This document shows, one piece after another, positions 1 to 12,006 of a stretch of 64,000 bases of DNA (the stretch's first letter is position 1; each line of letters starts with the position of its first letter). Source of the stretch: Lepus europaeus (lineage: Eukaryota; Chordata; Mammalia; Lagomorpha; Leporidae); contig NC_084835.1 of NCBI RefSeq assembly GCF_033115175.1, positions 84,193,948 through 84,257,947 on the forward strand, given 5' to 3'. A program made the position numbers and the translations under genes. The notes under the pieces are model-generated. The model searched no databases and was not told the origin of the DNA. It saw only the letters and a program-made list of their open reading frames with translations.

Positions 1-289
1 ACAAGTTTCCACTCTTCCAGCTTCTCCCCTGAGGGCAGCTCCAGCCTAGTGGGCACCTGCCAGGGCAAGCAGAATCAGATAAAAGGCCACAGGCTCACTG
101 GCTTAGGGAATCAAAGGCTGAAGCTCAGGGCTGTTGCTACAGCTGAAAGGTGAGAAGAGAGCGCAGGGAAAGGGGAAAGCCACAGAGGAGGTGCTCTGCT
201 GCCCCTGAACTGCGCATGTGTCAAACAGACCCCAAGCAGCCTACCTAAGGCTAAAAGAGTAAGATGATACATCAGCCATAGCAGAGGCA

Positions 290-553
290 GGCATTCAGCC
301 TAGAGGTGGGGATGCCTAAGGGTGCTGGCACCCCACAGTGGACCACCCGGGTTTGATACCTGACACCAGCTCCCAACTGCAGCTGCCTGCCCTGGGAAGC
401 AGCTGTGATGGTTCAAGAAACAGGTCTCCGCCACCAATGTGGGAAACCTACTGAATTTCTGGCTCCTGGCTTTGGCCTGGCCCAGGCCCAGTCCCGAGCA
501 CTTTTGGGGAATAAACCAGCAGATGGAATCTCTCTGTATCAAATTTTTTTTTT
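290..553 (+). mobile_element. Old CSINE-related SINE
   Basis: It is diverged but shows the GGCTCCTGGCTT and GAATAAACCAGCAGATGG-type landmarks and ends in a T-rich run instead of a clean A-tail. Confidence 0.7.
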
Positions 554-812
554 AATGTCAGCTGTTGCTCATCACAGCTAAGATTTTCAAATATGAGTTC
601 AGCCAAGGTAAGTGTGTCTGCTGAAACACAAATTTAAATCTTTTTGGAGGAACCGTAACAGAAGCCAGAGCCTATAGAACATGCTGCCTGCAATACAATA
701 GGAAACCACATACACACACAGGGAATGGCACCCCACATGGAGAGAAAAGGACAGTCAACGGAGACTGATTCTAACATAACCAAGATGTCGGACTTAGAAG
801 ATGAAGATCTTT

Positions 813-1151
813 GGCCAGCGCCGCGGCTCACTAGGCTAATCCTCCGCCTTGCGGCGCCAGCACACCGGGTTCTAGTCCCGGTCGGGGCACCAATTCTGTC
901 CCGGTTGCCCCTCTTCCAGGCCAGCTCTCTGCTGTGGCCATGGAGTGCAGTGGAGGATGGCCCAAGTTCTTCGGCCCTGCACCCCATGGGAGACCAGGAG
1001 AAGCACCTGGCTCCTGCTATCGGATCAGTGCGGTGCGCTGGCTGCAGTGCGCTGGCCGCAGCGGCCATTGGAGGGTGAACCAACGGCAAAAGGAAGACCT
1101 TTCTCTCTGTCTCTCTCTCAGTGTCCACTCTGCCTGTCAAAAAAAAAGAAA
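813..1151 (+). mobile_element. CSINE, young copy
   Basis: It has an exact 12-bp duplication ATGAAGATCTTT (801-812 and 1152-1163). The two tRNA-type promoter boxes are visible at its 5' end. Confidence 0.95.
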
Positions 1152-1333
1152 ATGAAGATCTTTAAAGCAGTAAGTGAAACTGTGTTCAAAGATGTATAAG
1201 AAAACAAGGTCAAAATCAGCAGATGGACATTTTGGAAAAGATGGATCAATATCATCCAACCCAAAGGCAAGAAGAAAAAGGATCTAAAACAAAAGTCTCA
1301 GTCACCTGTGGAACAATATCAAGACAAGACATA

Positions 1334-1665
1334 TGGGGTCGGCGCTATGGCACAGCGGGTAAAGCCACCACCTGCAGTGCCAGCATCCCATATGGGCATT
1401 GGTTTGAGTCCCAGCTGCTCCTCTTCTGATCCAGCTCTCTGCTGTGGCCTGGGAAAGCAGTGGAGGATGGCCCAAGTCCTTGGGCCCCTGCACCCACATG
1501 CGACACCCAGAAGAAACTCCTGGCCTCTAGCTTTGGATCAGTGCAGCTCTGGCCATTGCAGTCATTTGGGGAGTGAACCAGTGGATGGCATCTCTCTCTC
1601 TGTCTCTGTCTCTGACTTTCTGTAAATCTGCCTTTAAAGAAAGAAATCTTAAAAAAAAAAAAAAA
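1334..1665 (+). mobile_element. CSINE, older subfamily
   Basis: The duplication AAGACAAGACATA lies at 1321-1333 and 1666-1678. It has the CATCCCATATGGG variant of the 5' half. Confidence 0.93.
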
Positions 1666-1721
1666 AAGACAAGACATACATACATAGAATTCGGGAAGGA
1701 GAGGAGAAAGAGTGAAGCAGA

Positions 1722-1997
1722 GGCTGGCGTCCGTTGCAGCAGACGCTAACTGGGACACCTGCATCCCATATGGGTGCTGTATCAGAGCACGTGGGCTCAG
1801 GTCATGGCTCTGCTTCAGATTCTACCTTCTGGTTATCTACACCCTGGGAGGCAGCAGGTGATGGCCCAAGTTCCTGGGTCCCTGTCACCCATGTGAGAGA
1901 CCCCAGCTGGCCTGGTCCAAGCTGTTGAAGAGTGAGCTACTGGATCAAAGATTTCACTCTCTGCCTTCCAAGTAAATAAAAATAAATGTTTAAAGAA
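1722..1997 (+). mobile_element. Old CSINE-related SINE
   Basis: It is diverged, with CATCCCATATGGGTGC near 1763 and an AAATAAAAATAAA tail. Confidence 0.75.
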
Positions 1998-2049
1998 TAT
2001 ATTAAATTGAAGAAAAAGTAATATCTAAAGTATCCAAAGAAAATCTCAG

Positions 2050-2402
2050 TGAACCCTGCAAGGTGTCTGGTGCGTAACAAATCCTCCCAGGCAGACAAAT
2101 CGATTAATTCACAGGCTTTTATTGGGGTTCCGCTCCCAGGCGAGGTTCCACGGCCCCAACAGAGCAACAGAGCGGGGGCCGGGGAAGTCGCGCGTCAGAA
2201 ATTGGTAGAGCTCCTTTTATAGATTCAGGGCATGGGGGTTAAAGGTTGAGGCAGGTCTGATCCTCATTGGTTGACCTTTAGGCATCCGCAGGGACCTTGA
2301 CAAGGACTTTTCTTCCCCGGAAGTACAGGTAGGGATTCTCCATTCCCAGAAGTGTAGGCCTTCCTTCCATGCGGATCCCAAAGCTACCAAACCCTAAGCA
2401 CA
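2050..2402 (-). mobile_element. Probable solo LTR, minus orientation
   Basis: On the minus strand it begins TGTGCTTAGG and ends GGGTTCA. A TATAAAAG box lies at 2221-2214 and AATAAA at 2123-2118, about 95 nt later, as expected for the U3 and R regions of an LTR. No target duplication is evident and no internal viral sequence is present. The ends are approximate. Confidence 0.7.
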
Positions 2403-2449
2403 AAACGCATATGAAGGTATTCTACAAAGTTTTAAATAAATGAAATTAA

Positions 2450-2820
2450 GGGGCCAATGCCATGTTGTAGTGGGTAAAGCCACAACCTGCAGTTCTGGCA
2501 TCCCATATGGGTGCCCATTTGAGTCCTGGCTGCTTCACTTCCAATCCAGCTGCCTGCTAATGCACCTGGGAAATCAGAAGAAGATGGCACAAGTCCTTGG
2601 GCCCCTGCACCTATGTGGGAGACTAGGGAGAAGATCCTAACTCCTGGATTTGGATTGGCTTAGCTCTGGCCATTACAGCCATTTGGGGAGTGAACCAGCA
2701 GGTGGGAAATCTCTCTCTCTCTCTCTCTCTGTCTCTGTCTCTGTCTCTGTCTTTCCCTTTCTCTCTCTCTCTCTGTAATCCTGCCTTTCAAATAAAATAA
2801 ATAAATCTTTAAAATTTTTT
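2450..2820 (+). mobile_element. CSINE, older subfamily
   Basis: It begins GGGGCCAATGCCATG, has a long CT microsatellite near 2710-2775, and ends AAATAAATAAATC. Confidence 0.88.
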
Positions 2821-2919
2821 AAAAAGTGGAATTAAAAGATAAGTTTATTTTGGTACAAAAAAATTGAAAGCCGTGCACACTTTTCCCGTAGCATGATTAT
2901 TTGTGAACTCTGGGAATAC

Positions 2920-3215
2920 TCTCCATTGTCTGCAAAGGAAATCACAAACTTCTAACGTCAAAGATAAAAAGATGCTGAAATCAGCCAGAGAAAAATGATA
3001 AATTATATATAAGGAAGCAGTAATATGAATGACAGACAACTTTTTACCAAATAAAATGGAGGCCAGACCACAATGAAGACATGCAGTTAAAATGCTGAAA
3101 TAAACTCAATCCAGAATTTCATACCAAGAATATATATATTTTCAGACAAATAAAAACTAAGTGAATTAATTGCCAACAGACTTGCACTATCAGAGGTGCT
3201 AAGAAATGAAATATA
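2920..3215 (+). mobile_element. Old L1 fragment (ORF1 3' part)
   Basis: It has the phrase order of mammalian L1 ORF1: GAAATCAGCCAGAGAAAA, a 'pick-up' of ATCCAGAATTTCATACC, then CAGACAAATAAAAACTAAG. It is heavily decayed and truncated by the next SINE. Confidence 0.65.
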
Positions 3216-3219
3216 ATAG

Positions 3220-3563
3220 GGGCCAACTTTGCAGCATAAAGGGTAAAGCTGCTGCCTGCAGCGCCGGCATCCCATATGGGTGCTGGTTTGTGTCCCGGCT
3301 GCTCCATGTCCTCATCTAGCTCTCTGCTTACGTGCCTGGGAAAGCAGTGGAAGATGGCCGGAGCGCTTGGGAACCCCTGTACCCACATGGGCGAATGGGA
3401 TGCCGTTCCAGGCTCCGGGATTCAGGCTGGCTCAACCATGGCTGCTGCAGCCATTCTGGGAGGGAACTAGTGGGTAGAAGATCTCTCTCCCTCTCCCTTC
3501 AGTGTGTGTGTGTGTGTGTGTGCATGTGCGTGTGCACATACATCACTCTGCCTCACAAATTAA
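3220..3563 (+). mobile_element. CSINE, older subfamily, with GT expansion
   Basis: Its 3' CT zone has turned into a GT microsatellite (3501-3537). Confidence 0.85.
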
Positions 3564-4174
3564 AAGAAGAGAGGATGGGAGGGAAGAAAAAGCTATCAAA
3601 CCACAGGGCTGCCCACAACCTCTGAAATCTGCAATTTGAATGCCTGGCCCCTCCCTCTGGCCTGGTCGGTTCCTTCCCCCTTCTTCTGGTCTCCCTCACC
3701 TCCTTGTCACCCTGGTATGCACTGCGGCTGAGCCTGCACGGGTGCCCACATCCATCTCCACCAGCAGGATCCCTACAGATGGGAGCTCTTCCTGGCACGG
3801 ACGTGAGCAGGCAACATTTCTCAAGGCATCGCTAAATACACATGAGGTTCAACAGGTAGCCTTTTCCTCACTCCGGCTTTTGCAGGCAAAAGCAAGTGGA
3901 CATCAGAAGAGGTGTAACGCAGCTGATAGCAATGACTGAAAAAACGGCAAAAACACCTGCAGTGCACAGCGCCTCTCCCGCTATAAGCAGGGCCATGGGC
4001 CACCTTGACCTGGCTGTGCTTGCTAAGGAGGACAAAGCCAAGATTCCTACTTCTGCACTGAGCCCTGGTGTGACACAGCCACTCTGGCTTCACAGGGTGT
4101 CAGACGGGTAGACAAATGGCAATGGTTGTCTCCTGGGACATGGATGAATCTCATCACACTGGATCATGTTTCTC
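3564..4174. other. Unassigned unique sequence
   Basis: No gene, RNA or repeat is recognisable. Short open frames on both strands lack start context and family features. Confidence 0.6.
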
Positions 4175-4925
4175 TTTCAAAAAATGTTTATTTTCATCTA
4201 CCTGAAACACATACTGGGGAGGGGTGTGCATGTGGGGGAGAGAGAAAGGTAGAGAGAGACGCCGGCGCCGTAGCTTAACAGGCTAATCCTCTGCCTTGCG
4301 GCACCGGCACACCGGGTTCTAGTCCCGGTTGGGGCGCCGGATTCTGTCCCAGTTGCCCCTCTTCCAGGCCAGCTCTCTGCTATGGCCCGGGAAGGCAGTG
4401 GAGGATGGCCCAAGTCCGTGGGCCCTGCACCCGCATGGGAGACCAGGAGAAGCACCTGGCTCCTGGCTTCGGATCAGCATGATGCGCCGCCCGCAGCGGC
4501 CATTGGAGGGTGAACCAACGGCAAAAAGGAAGACCTTTCTCTCTGTCTCTCTCTCTCTCACTATCCATTCTGCCTGTCAAAAAAAAAAAAAAAAAAAGAA
4601 AAAGAAAAAAAAAAAGGAAAAGAAAAGAAAGGTAGAGAGAGGGAGAGGGAAAGAGAGAGAGAGATCGTCCATCTGCTGGTTCACTCCCCGCAAATGCCTG
4701 TGATGTTAGGACTAAATCAGCACAAAGCCAGGAGTCCAGAACACCACCCAGGTTTCCCTCTTGGGTGGCAGGGGCCCAAGCGCTTGATGCATCATCCACT
4801 GCCTCCCAGTATGCATTAGCAGGGAGCTAGATCTGTCTGAAGCAGCCTGGACTCAAACCCGCACTCTGACGTGAGATGGCAGCTTTGCAAGCAGGAGCTT
4901 AACCGTCTGTACCACGACGCCCGCC
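4175..4925 (-). mobile_element. Older SINE split by a younger one
   Basis: Its two halves (4175-4258 and 4628-4925) show the minus-strand landmarks TTTATTTTCATCTACCTGAA, CATCTGCTGGTTCACTCCCC and CCACGACGCCCGCC. Confidence 0.8.
4259..4627 (+). mobile_element. CSINE nested in an older SINE
   Basis: The duplication AAAGGTAGAGAGAG lies at 4245-4258 and 4628-4641, within the host SINE's GA-rich zone. Confidence 0.93.
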
Positions 4926-5770
4926 GGATCGCCTTACTCTTAAAATCCAGTGGTCCCCGTAGTAGATCTCTTCTGGAATCCTAGCAAAGAATCAGTGTCC
5001 TGACAGAAGTTACAGGGCTCGTCAAGGTACAATCTGGCATTATCTGTCCCAAATATATACACACAGAGATTTATAGCACCTGTGCTCAGAGTAGGCAAAG
5101 TCTCCCCTCTCTGCTCATTAGCCCTGCCTTCAGCCCGGTTCCCTGCGCTGGGCAGCGTCCAGGTTTCGTGTGCAGGTCACTATCCCCAGGTTCCCCAGCT
5201 GCAGGCGAGGCCTGTCTGGTATAGCCCAACAGGGCACCCCATTCCCCCAGCTGCTGTGTTTGGTTCTGGAATGAACTCCTACAGAGAGAGGGTGGCCCAG
5301 GCAGAGTCGGAGGGTCTGTCCCAGCGGAGGGAAGAAAACGCTAGCACACAGCAGAGCAAAGGCCGGAGGAGCTAAGGGAAACAGACACAGAACCAGGACC
5401 TCCATAAAAACAGGCCTGCAGCCACCAGGCACTGGGTCACAAAAACCCAGTGAATCTCCTAGGTGTTCAAGACTGGATTTGCAGTAACCGGCTACAGAAA
5501 GTACCCTTGACTGAATATCACATGGCCTCAGAACCACTAAACAGTTATAGAACAGAAATCAACAGCTCAGGCAATCAGCATTAGAAATTCTGGACTGGAA
5601 AGGTGCTCTTCTCACGAGTGACCAAAGAACAACATAGACCAAATGTTTTCATGGGGTAATGATATGTCACATAATCCATGCATCACTTTATACACTGGTC
5701 ACTTCTAAGAGAATGTGAGTCTGTTTACAATAAAAGACTTGTGTGTTAGGACAATTAAAGTAAGATTTAA
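4926..5770. other. Unassigned unique sequence
   Basis: No exon, RNA gene or repeat could be recognised. Frames of 97 and 135 codons overlap on opposite strands and resemble no family known to me. Confidence 0.6.
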
Positions 5771-5773
5771 CTG

Positions 5774-6480
5774 GGGGCCAGTAGTGTGGTGCAGGTTAAG
5801 TCAACACTTGTGACACCGGCATCCCATATGAGAGTCCTGGTTCAAGTCCTGGCTACTCTGTTTTGTTTTTTTTTTGTTTTTTTTTTTGTGTTTTTTTTTT
5901 TTTTGGACAGACAGAGTGGACAGTGAGAGAGAGAAAGAGACAGAGAGAAAGGTCTTCCTTTGCCGTTGATTCACCCTCCAATGACCGCCACGGCTGGCGC
6001 GCTGAGGCCGGCGCACCGCACTGATCCGATGGCAGGAGCCAGGTGCTTCTCCTGGTCTCCCATGGGGTGCAGGGCCCAAGGACTTGGGCCATCCCCCACT
6101 GCACGCCCTGGCCACAGCAGAGAGCTGGCCTGGAAGAGGGGCAACCGGGACAGAATCGGTGCCCTGACCGGGACTAAAACCAGGTATGCCAGCGCTACAA
6201 GGCTAAGGATTAGCCTATTAAGCCGCGGCACCGGCAGGCTACTCTGCTTTTGATCCAGCTTCCTACTAATGCACCTGGGAAGGCAGTGAATGATGACTCA
6301 AATGCTTGTGTCCCTGCCACCCATGCGGGAGCCTGGAGTTTCAGGCTCCTGGCTTCAGCCTGGCAGAGACCGGGCTGATGCAGCCATTTGGGAAGTAAAC
6401 CAGTGGATAGAAGATGTACCTGTCTCTGTGTATATGTCTGCCTCTCTTTCTTGCTCTTTGAAATAAATCTTTCAAAATAT
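5774..6480 (+). mobile_element. Old SINE split by a minus-strand CSINE
   Basis: Its halves are 5774-5860 and 6237-6480. It begins GGGGCCAGTAGTGTGG and ends GAAATAAATCTTTCAAAAT. Confidence 0.85.
5861..6236 (-). mobile_element. CSINE nested in an older SINE
   Basis: The exact 10-bp duplication GGCTACTCTG lies at 5851-5860 and 6237-6246. The T-rich head is interrupted by single G residues. Confidence 0.95.
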
Positions 6481-7239
6481 TAAGAATTATCCAGGGAAAT
6501 AGATGGATATATCAGATAATATCCATGAAGTAGAATATACAACTTAGCTCAGAGCATCCTGCTAGCCAAGGTAAAAAACCATCATCTTAAGATCTGGAAA
6601 ACATCCATTTTTGCTGGGAGATATGATGCTGTTTTCCCCAGCAGAAGTGTCAGGGTAGTTGTAGTCAATTTGGAAAGTTTAGGCCTCTGAGTGCTGACGT
6701 TAGCTAAACCCCTTCAGCTCATCTGCATTTAGACTAGCACCAAAAGCATCAACCTTAACCTAAGTACTGACATCATCAAAATGTTGCCAGGTTCTGGCAG
6801 AGAAATGTTTACATCAGCACTGGCAAGCAAGCACAATGAGTTGCAGGTAATTTTTTAAGGAAGTACAATGTGAGGCCAACCTCATGGGACTGCAGCCAGT
6901 AGCAGCAGGAGGCTACGTTGAGGGCATGAGCTCTGCAGTCCCTCTGTATCCTGAGGACACACCAGGGCAGGAGGGCAGAGACACAGAGGGATGAGAAAGA
7001 AGGAAAATCACATGTGTGTGTGTGTCTGTCCATCAGGAGGAGGCAGGGTTCCCTCAGAGAGGCAGCCAAGTAGCAAGCCCCTGGTGATGCAGCAAGAGAG
7101 AGAAGACATGCGTCATCGGTGTGTGCTGGCATAGACCTCCACATTTCCCTGGAGAACCACCCAAGTCCCCAAAACATTGTACCCAGCCCAAGAGATAAAA
7201 AGGAGATCTGCAAGCTGCTTAGACTGGGAGAGTGTTGCC
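6481..7239. other. Unassigned unique sequence
   Basis: Nothing beyond a short GT run near 7015 could be recognised. The 155-codon minus-strand frame (7276-6809) has no family features. Confidence 0.55.
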
Positions 7240-7430
7240 AGGTAACTAGAACTAATCTTTTTATCCAATACTCCACAAGGTAAGTTCTATTATTATTCCC
7301 ATTACACTGCCCAGAAAGTGATGTGGATATTTGCCCAAAACTTCAGGGCTAATCAGTGATGGAGCTGGGGACGTGACCCAGAGGAGTCTGGCTCCAAAGC
7401 CAGCTATCTGTCCATCCAATCCACTGCTCT
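7240..7430 (+). repeat. Probable MIR/L2-type fragment
   Basis: It contains AAGGTAAGTTCTATTATTATTCCCATT, a decayed 'TTTGCCCAAAACTTCAGGGCTAAT' type segment and GGAGTCTGGCTCC, in the order typical of MIR/L2-class repeats. Confidence 0.5.
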
Positions 7431-9255
7431 GATTGGAGCTGCTGCACAGGGGGCAGCTCCATGTGCGTTGTGACTGTGTCCCACCTCCCCAGTTTCCCCT
7501 GTGCTTTTCCACATCCCCACATGATCCCACTCTGCTACAGTCCCTCAAGGAGCAAGCCCCCAGCACCTTCAGGCAACAGAAACCAACAGAGCAACCCTGC
7601 AGCCTCCAGCCCACAGCTCTGAGACATGCACGGATGCACCCCCCAGGTCCTGATGTTGCCGTGGTGATACTTCTTCCTTTCCTTTGCACATTCTGATTCA
7701 CACAAGCTAACTGCTGACCTCACCACTGACTAGAGGCTGTGCTCAATTCAACAAATATAACGCTCGCTTGAGAATTCCGGAAGCTGGTCTTGAGAAAGCC
7801 GGCCGAAGTTGCAAAGTAATCTGGCTGGCCCCAGTCAGCATGACCAGAGGACAGGACGTATGGCTGCAGGGTGATGGTGAGTGCCATGATCCAGTCCCTG
7901 CAGCCAGCCCTGTCCCTTGTTCCCACTTGTCCCTGACTCCCCATTTTCTCAAAGTTCTCCTGCTACCTTGCAAACTGAGGGGAAGAGCACGCCCACTCCA
8001 AGACGCTGGTCTCTCGAATAAACCTTTGCATCCACTCCCATGTCTGGCCAAATGACTGCCCAGCGTCAAGCAGCCTGGGCCTAATTTTAAGCAGTATCAC
8101 TGGCAATCGAGCTCTGCTCCTCTCTGCCCAGGCATCCCTCTCCTGGAATCACCTCCCAGATAAGCTGTCTGCCGCAAAGCCCTTATCTCAGGCTGTGCTG
8201 CAAAGGAAGCTTAAACCAAGGAAAGGCATTAGCGTCACAGGACGTCAGGAAACAGAAGGGACGGTTTGTCCATCTCTTAGCACATGTGCACTTTTATCGT
8301 TAACGCCACTGACCACTGCCCTGCTCTGGAGAGAGAAGTCGTAGAGGAAGAGGTTTGCAGGCAAAGACTGGCCCGTGCTCAGCCAAAGGCAAAAGATTTC
8401 CACGAACAAATAGGTCTGGCTGAGTGAGCTATCTATCTTCTGAGGGGTGACTTGTCCATTTTGAAGTCAGTCATGGCAGGAATCACCAGACCATGGAGCT
8501 GCTGGACAATGTGTGGTGTTGTCAGATAAAAGCATTTCAAAGGACTGCTTCTGTTGGGTGGGTGTCCAAGGCTGGTGCAGTGGGTATGTATAGTGTTACT
8601 TCTGGTTTCCTCTTAAGTGGAGCACCTGACTTTGGGGGGGGGGGGGCACATGTTACTCACATTAGATGTCCTAATGCTATCAGCACTCATCTTTTAAATA
8701 GAAGTAGAGCTTTTGCTGCCTGGTGAAAAACCAAATCTTTTCCAGGCTCCCCAAGATATCACATTTTCACCAACTATTTGCAAAGTGTATGCTAAAGAAT
8801 GGCCGAGAAAGAGACTTTCCCAGCTGCATTATATGTATGTAACTGTGTCCAGTGGTCATTCCAGAAACAGGGTTTTCCTGAGGACAGCAAATGACTTTAT
8901 TGTTAGACAGACATGGGCCATCCTCCGAGCAAGGAAGAGTCCAAGGAGATCATGAGCCTTTTGCTGTCCAGTTCTCTTACTTTAATGAAATCACATGTGG
9001 TCCAAGATATTCTTCAAAAAATAAATGTCAGAGAATTCTCTTTTCTGAAACATCTTATGAGAAAGTTCGCCAGCAAGGGCAGGTGCTTTTCCTCGGAAAC
9101 AAGACGGCAAGTGCTTCCATGAGTACCGGTGCCCTCAGCTGCTCAGAGAGACAGACTCCAAACTCAGGGCTTAAACCTCCAAGGCAATGCGTGGGCCGGT
9201 TGCTGCAGGAGTCTCTGAGTGTGGTTAACAGCATGATGGGGGAGGGGAGCCCTTA
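7431..9255. other. Unassigned unique sequence
   Basis: No gene or repeat family recognised. A G13 run lies at 8634-8646. Frames of up to 146 codons overlap on both strands without supporting features. Confidence 0.55.
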
Positions 9256-9545
9256 TGGTAAGCAGGTGAAACCACTGCTTGGGATGCCCATATCCCTTTA
9301 TTAGAGTACCTGGGATCGAGTCCCACCTCCGCTTCCAATCCAGCTTCCTGCTAATGTGCACCTGGAAGGGGGCTATGGCTCAAGTACTTGGATTCCTGCT
9401 ACCCACATAGAAAATCAGATGAATTTCCTGGCTCCTGGTCCAGTCCTGCCTATTGTGGGTGTTTGGAGAGTGAACCAGCAAATGGAAGATTGATATCACT
9501 CTCTCCTTCTCCCTTTCAAATAAATAAATATAAATAAAAATTTAA
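9256..9545 (+). mobile_element. Old CSINE-related SINE
   Basis: It contains GATGCCCATATCCC and GAGTGAACCAGCAAATGGAAGA, and ends in an AAATAAATAAATATAAATAAA tail. Confidence 0.75.
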
Positions 9546-10082
9546 AGAGCAGTGGGCCTGTGGCTCAGCCCTTTGAGGAGGCACCAAGTGCATGGTGCAG
9601 GCATCTCTCAGATGGGCATGAGGACAGCAGCTTTGCAAGGGTTGGAAATCTCTCATACAGGATCCGACTTCTCCATGGGAGAACTATCTGTGCCAGGGTG
9701 AAGCCATCACTGATGGCTGATGCCCACAATAATCACAGGCACAGGAGGGGAGGCAGGAGCAAGTCCCTTCTTCCTCCCATGGCCTTGCTGTTTTCATCCA
9801 GCATCCCCTACTGGCAGAGCCTAACCTGAGAAGCAGAAATGGGGTTTGCAGAGACACAGCCCCACGTGGAGAACAGAATAGGACAGGGCAGTGCAGGGCT
9901 GGGAGCTAAGAGACAAGCACTTAATGAGCAGCACTGCACATGACAAGACTTTCAGCTTCTGCTTGGAGTTCAGTAAAAAGTGAAATAGTAAGAAAGTCAT
10001 GGTGGATGTACAGTCTTGTGTTGACAAAAGTGCACTTGGCAAACAAGGGAAGTATCGCATAAAACTAGAAACGGGGTAGTCA
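9546..10082. other. Unassigned unique sequence
   Basis: No gene, RNA or repeat recognised. Confidence 0.5.
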
Positions 10083-10745
10083 TTGGGTGCAGGGAGTGAA
10101 ACCAGGATGTCGGTTTACCATGTTGTGGTGCCTGGGTTTGAGTCCTGCCTCTGTTTCCCATTCCAGCCTCCTGCTAATGCACACCCTGGGAGGCAGCAGC
10201 AGATGGTCCAAGTACTTGGGTCCTTGCCAACCATGTGGGAGCCCCAAACTGAGTTTGCAGCTCCTGGCCTCAGCCGTTATGAATATTTGGAAAACGAACC
10301 AGTGAATGGGAGCACTCGCGTGCACATGTGCTCGCTCACTCTCTTGCTCTGCCTTTCTAATAAATAAATCAATCTTTTTTTTTTTTTTTTGACAGGCAGA
10401 GTGGACAGTGAGAGAGAGACAGAGAGAAAGGTCTTCCTTTTGCCATTGGTTCACCCTCCAATGGCCGCCGCGGTAGGCGCGCTGTGGCCAGCGCACCGCG
10501 CTGATCCGATGGCAGGAGCCAGGTGCTTCTCCTGGTCTCCCATGGGGTGCAGGGCCCAAGGACTTGGGCCATCCCCCACTGCACTCCCTGGCCACAGCAG
10601 AGAGCTGGCCTGGAAGAGGGGCAACCGGGACAGGATCGGTGCCCCGACCGGGACTAGAACCAGGTGTGCCGGCACCACAAGGCGGAAGATTAGCCTAGTG
10701 AGCCGCGGCGCCGGCCTAAATAAATCAATCTTAAATTCTTCTTAA
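10083..10745 (+). mobile_element. Old SINE whose tail was the target of another SINE
   Basis: The older copy runs to its AATAAATAAATC tail at 10376 and resumes after the insertion at 10717. Confidence 0.8.
10377..10716 (-). mobile_element. CSINE inserted in the tail of an older SINE
   Basis: The exact 16-bp duplication TAAATAAATCAATCTT lies at 10361-10376 and 10717-10732. Confidence 0.96.
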
Positions 10746-11074
10746 AAACAGAAGAGAGGAGGGACACTGTTGCTGCATGCTGTAGTAACTGCAACATTAG
10801 AAAGCCGGAGGCTGCTGAAGAACTGCATCACGCTGAGACACATAAGCAGGCAACATCGAGATGCCACTGGAAAATCAGAAGATGCACATGATGGCAGAGC
10901 AAAAGGAAAAGGTGGAATTTTCCTGGCACTTGGAAAAGTACTGTGCATGGTGGGAAAAGGTGGCTTCTGCTTAGAACACCTTAGTCAACTCTGAAGAGAA
11001 GCAGCCCCATGGCGCTCCCTGCAGGTCTGCTGCTCCGAACTCTCCTTTGCACTTCTTTTTTAAAGCTCTCTCTC
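10746..11074. other. Unassigned unique sequence
   Basis: Nothing recognisable. Confidence 0.5.
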
Positions 11075-11400
11075 TTTTTAAGATTTATTTATCTGAAAGG
11101 CAGAGTTACAGACAGAGAGAGGGAGAGACAGAGAGAGGCCTTCCATCCGCTGGTTCACTCCCCAAATGGCCACAATAGCCGGAGCTGCGCCGATCCAAAG
11201 TCAGGAGCCAGGAGCTTCCTCCAGGTCTCCCACGTGGGTGCAGGGGCCCAAGGACTTGAGCCATCTTCTACTGCTTTCCTAGGCCAATATCTGGGAGCTA
11301 GATTGGAAATGGAACAGGGGACTTAAACCAGCACCCATATGGGATGCCGGTACTATAGGCGAAGGCTTAACCTACTATGCCACTATGCCACAAGGCCGGT
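11075..11400 (-). mobile_element. CSINE, older subfamily
   Basis: It begins with TTTTTAAGATTTATTTATCTGAAAGG and ends CCACAAGGCCGG. A possible duplication GCACTTCT flanks it (near 11049 and 11405). Confidence 0.87.
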
Positions 11401-11935
11401 CTCTGCACTTCTATCAGAAGGGGGTAAACAAGCAATCAGCTCAACATTTGGAACTCTCCAGAGTCTAAGTGTACTCCCTCCTAGGGCATTAACCAACCCA
11501 CCATGGGCTCCCGCCTCATCAGCTCACCCCCTGCCCCTCAAATCCATCCAATCAGCAGGCCGGAGAGAAAAGCATGCATCAAGTTTCTGGAAAGACTTCT
11601 GTTCAAAGGTGCAGGATGGATGTCTATTAACCCAGAAGACACATGTTCAAAGACCCTGATGGTGGGTGGAGAAAATGAAATCCACAAACCCTAGGGAAGG
11701 GGTGTGTGTGAGAGGATTCGCATTCACAGCCAACATGGCGAGAGAGTGAGGGATGCTGTGAAAACTTCAGGCATTTAAGCAGCAGTATTCCCCCCACATC
11801 CCTTCTAGAAGGCTCCTGACTACATCAGTCTCTGACTATCCATAGCCACCGGGGGGTGGGGTCAGCAGCATGAGGTCCCTGGCCTGGACACCTTTCATAG
11901 CAAGTGAGGATGAAGAGGACACTGAGGAATTGAAT
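11401..11935. other. Unassigned unique sequence before the L1
   Basis: No gene or repeat recognised. Confidence 0.5.
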
Positions 11936-12006
11936 TAAGATAGCAGAGCAGGGAGGGAGCTTGCTGCTCTAGTCTAGGAGAGGATAGTTTTTAAAAAATG
12001 GGAAGA

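Noticed and set aside
813-900. tRNA gene suggested by A- and B-box-like motifs
   Set aside because: The boxes belong to the tRNA-derived 5' part of the C repeat. There is no complete cloverleaf, and the pattern repeats about fifty times.
634-1140. 168-codon minus-strand frame and overlapping + strand frames
   Set aside because: They are readings through a CSINE. The same peptide phrases (MAGARCFSWSPMGCRAQ, LGPSSTALPGHSRELAWKRGNRD) recur at every young SINE.
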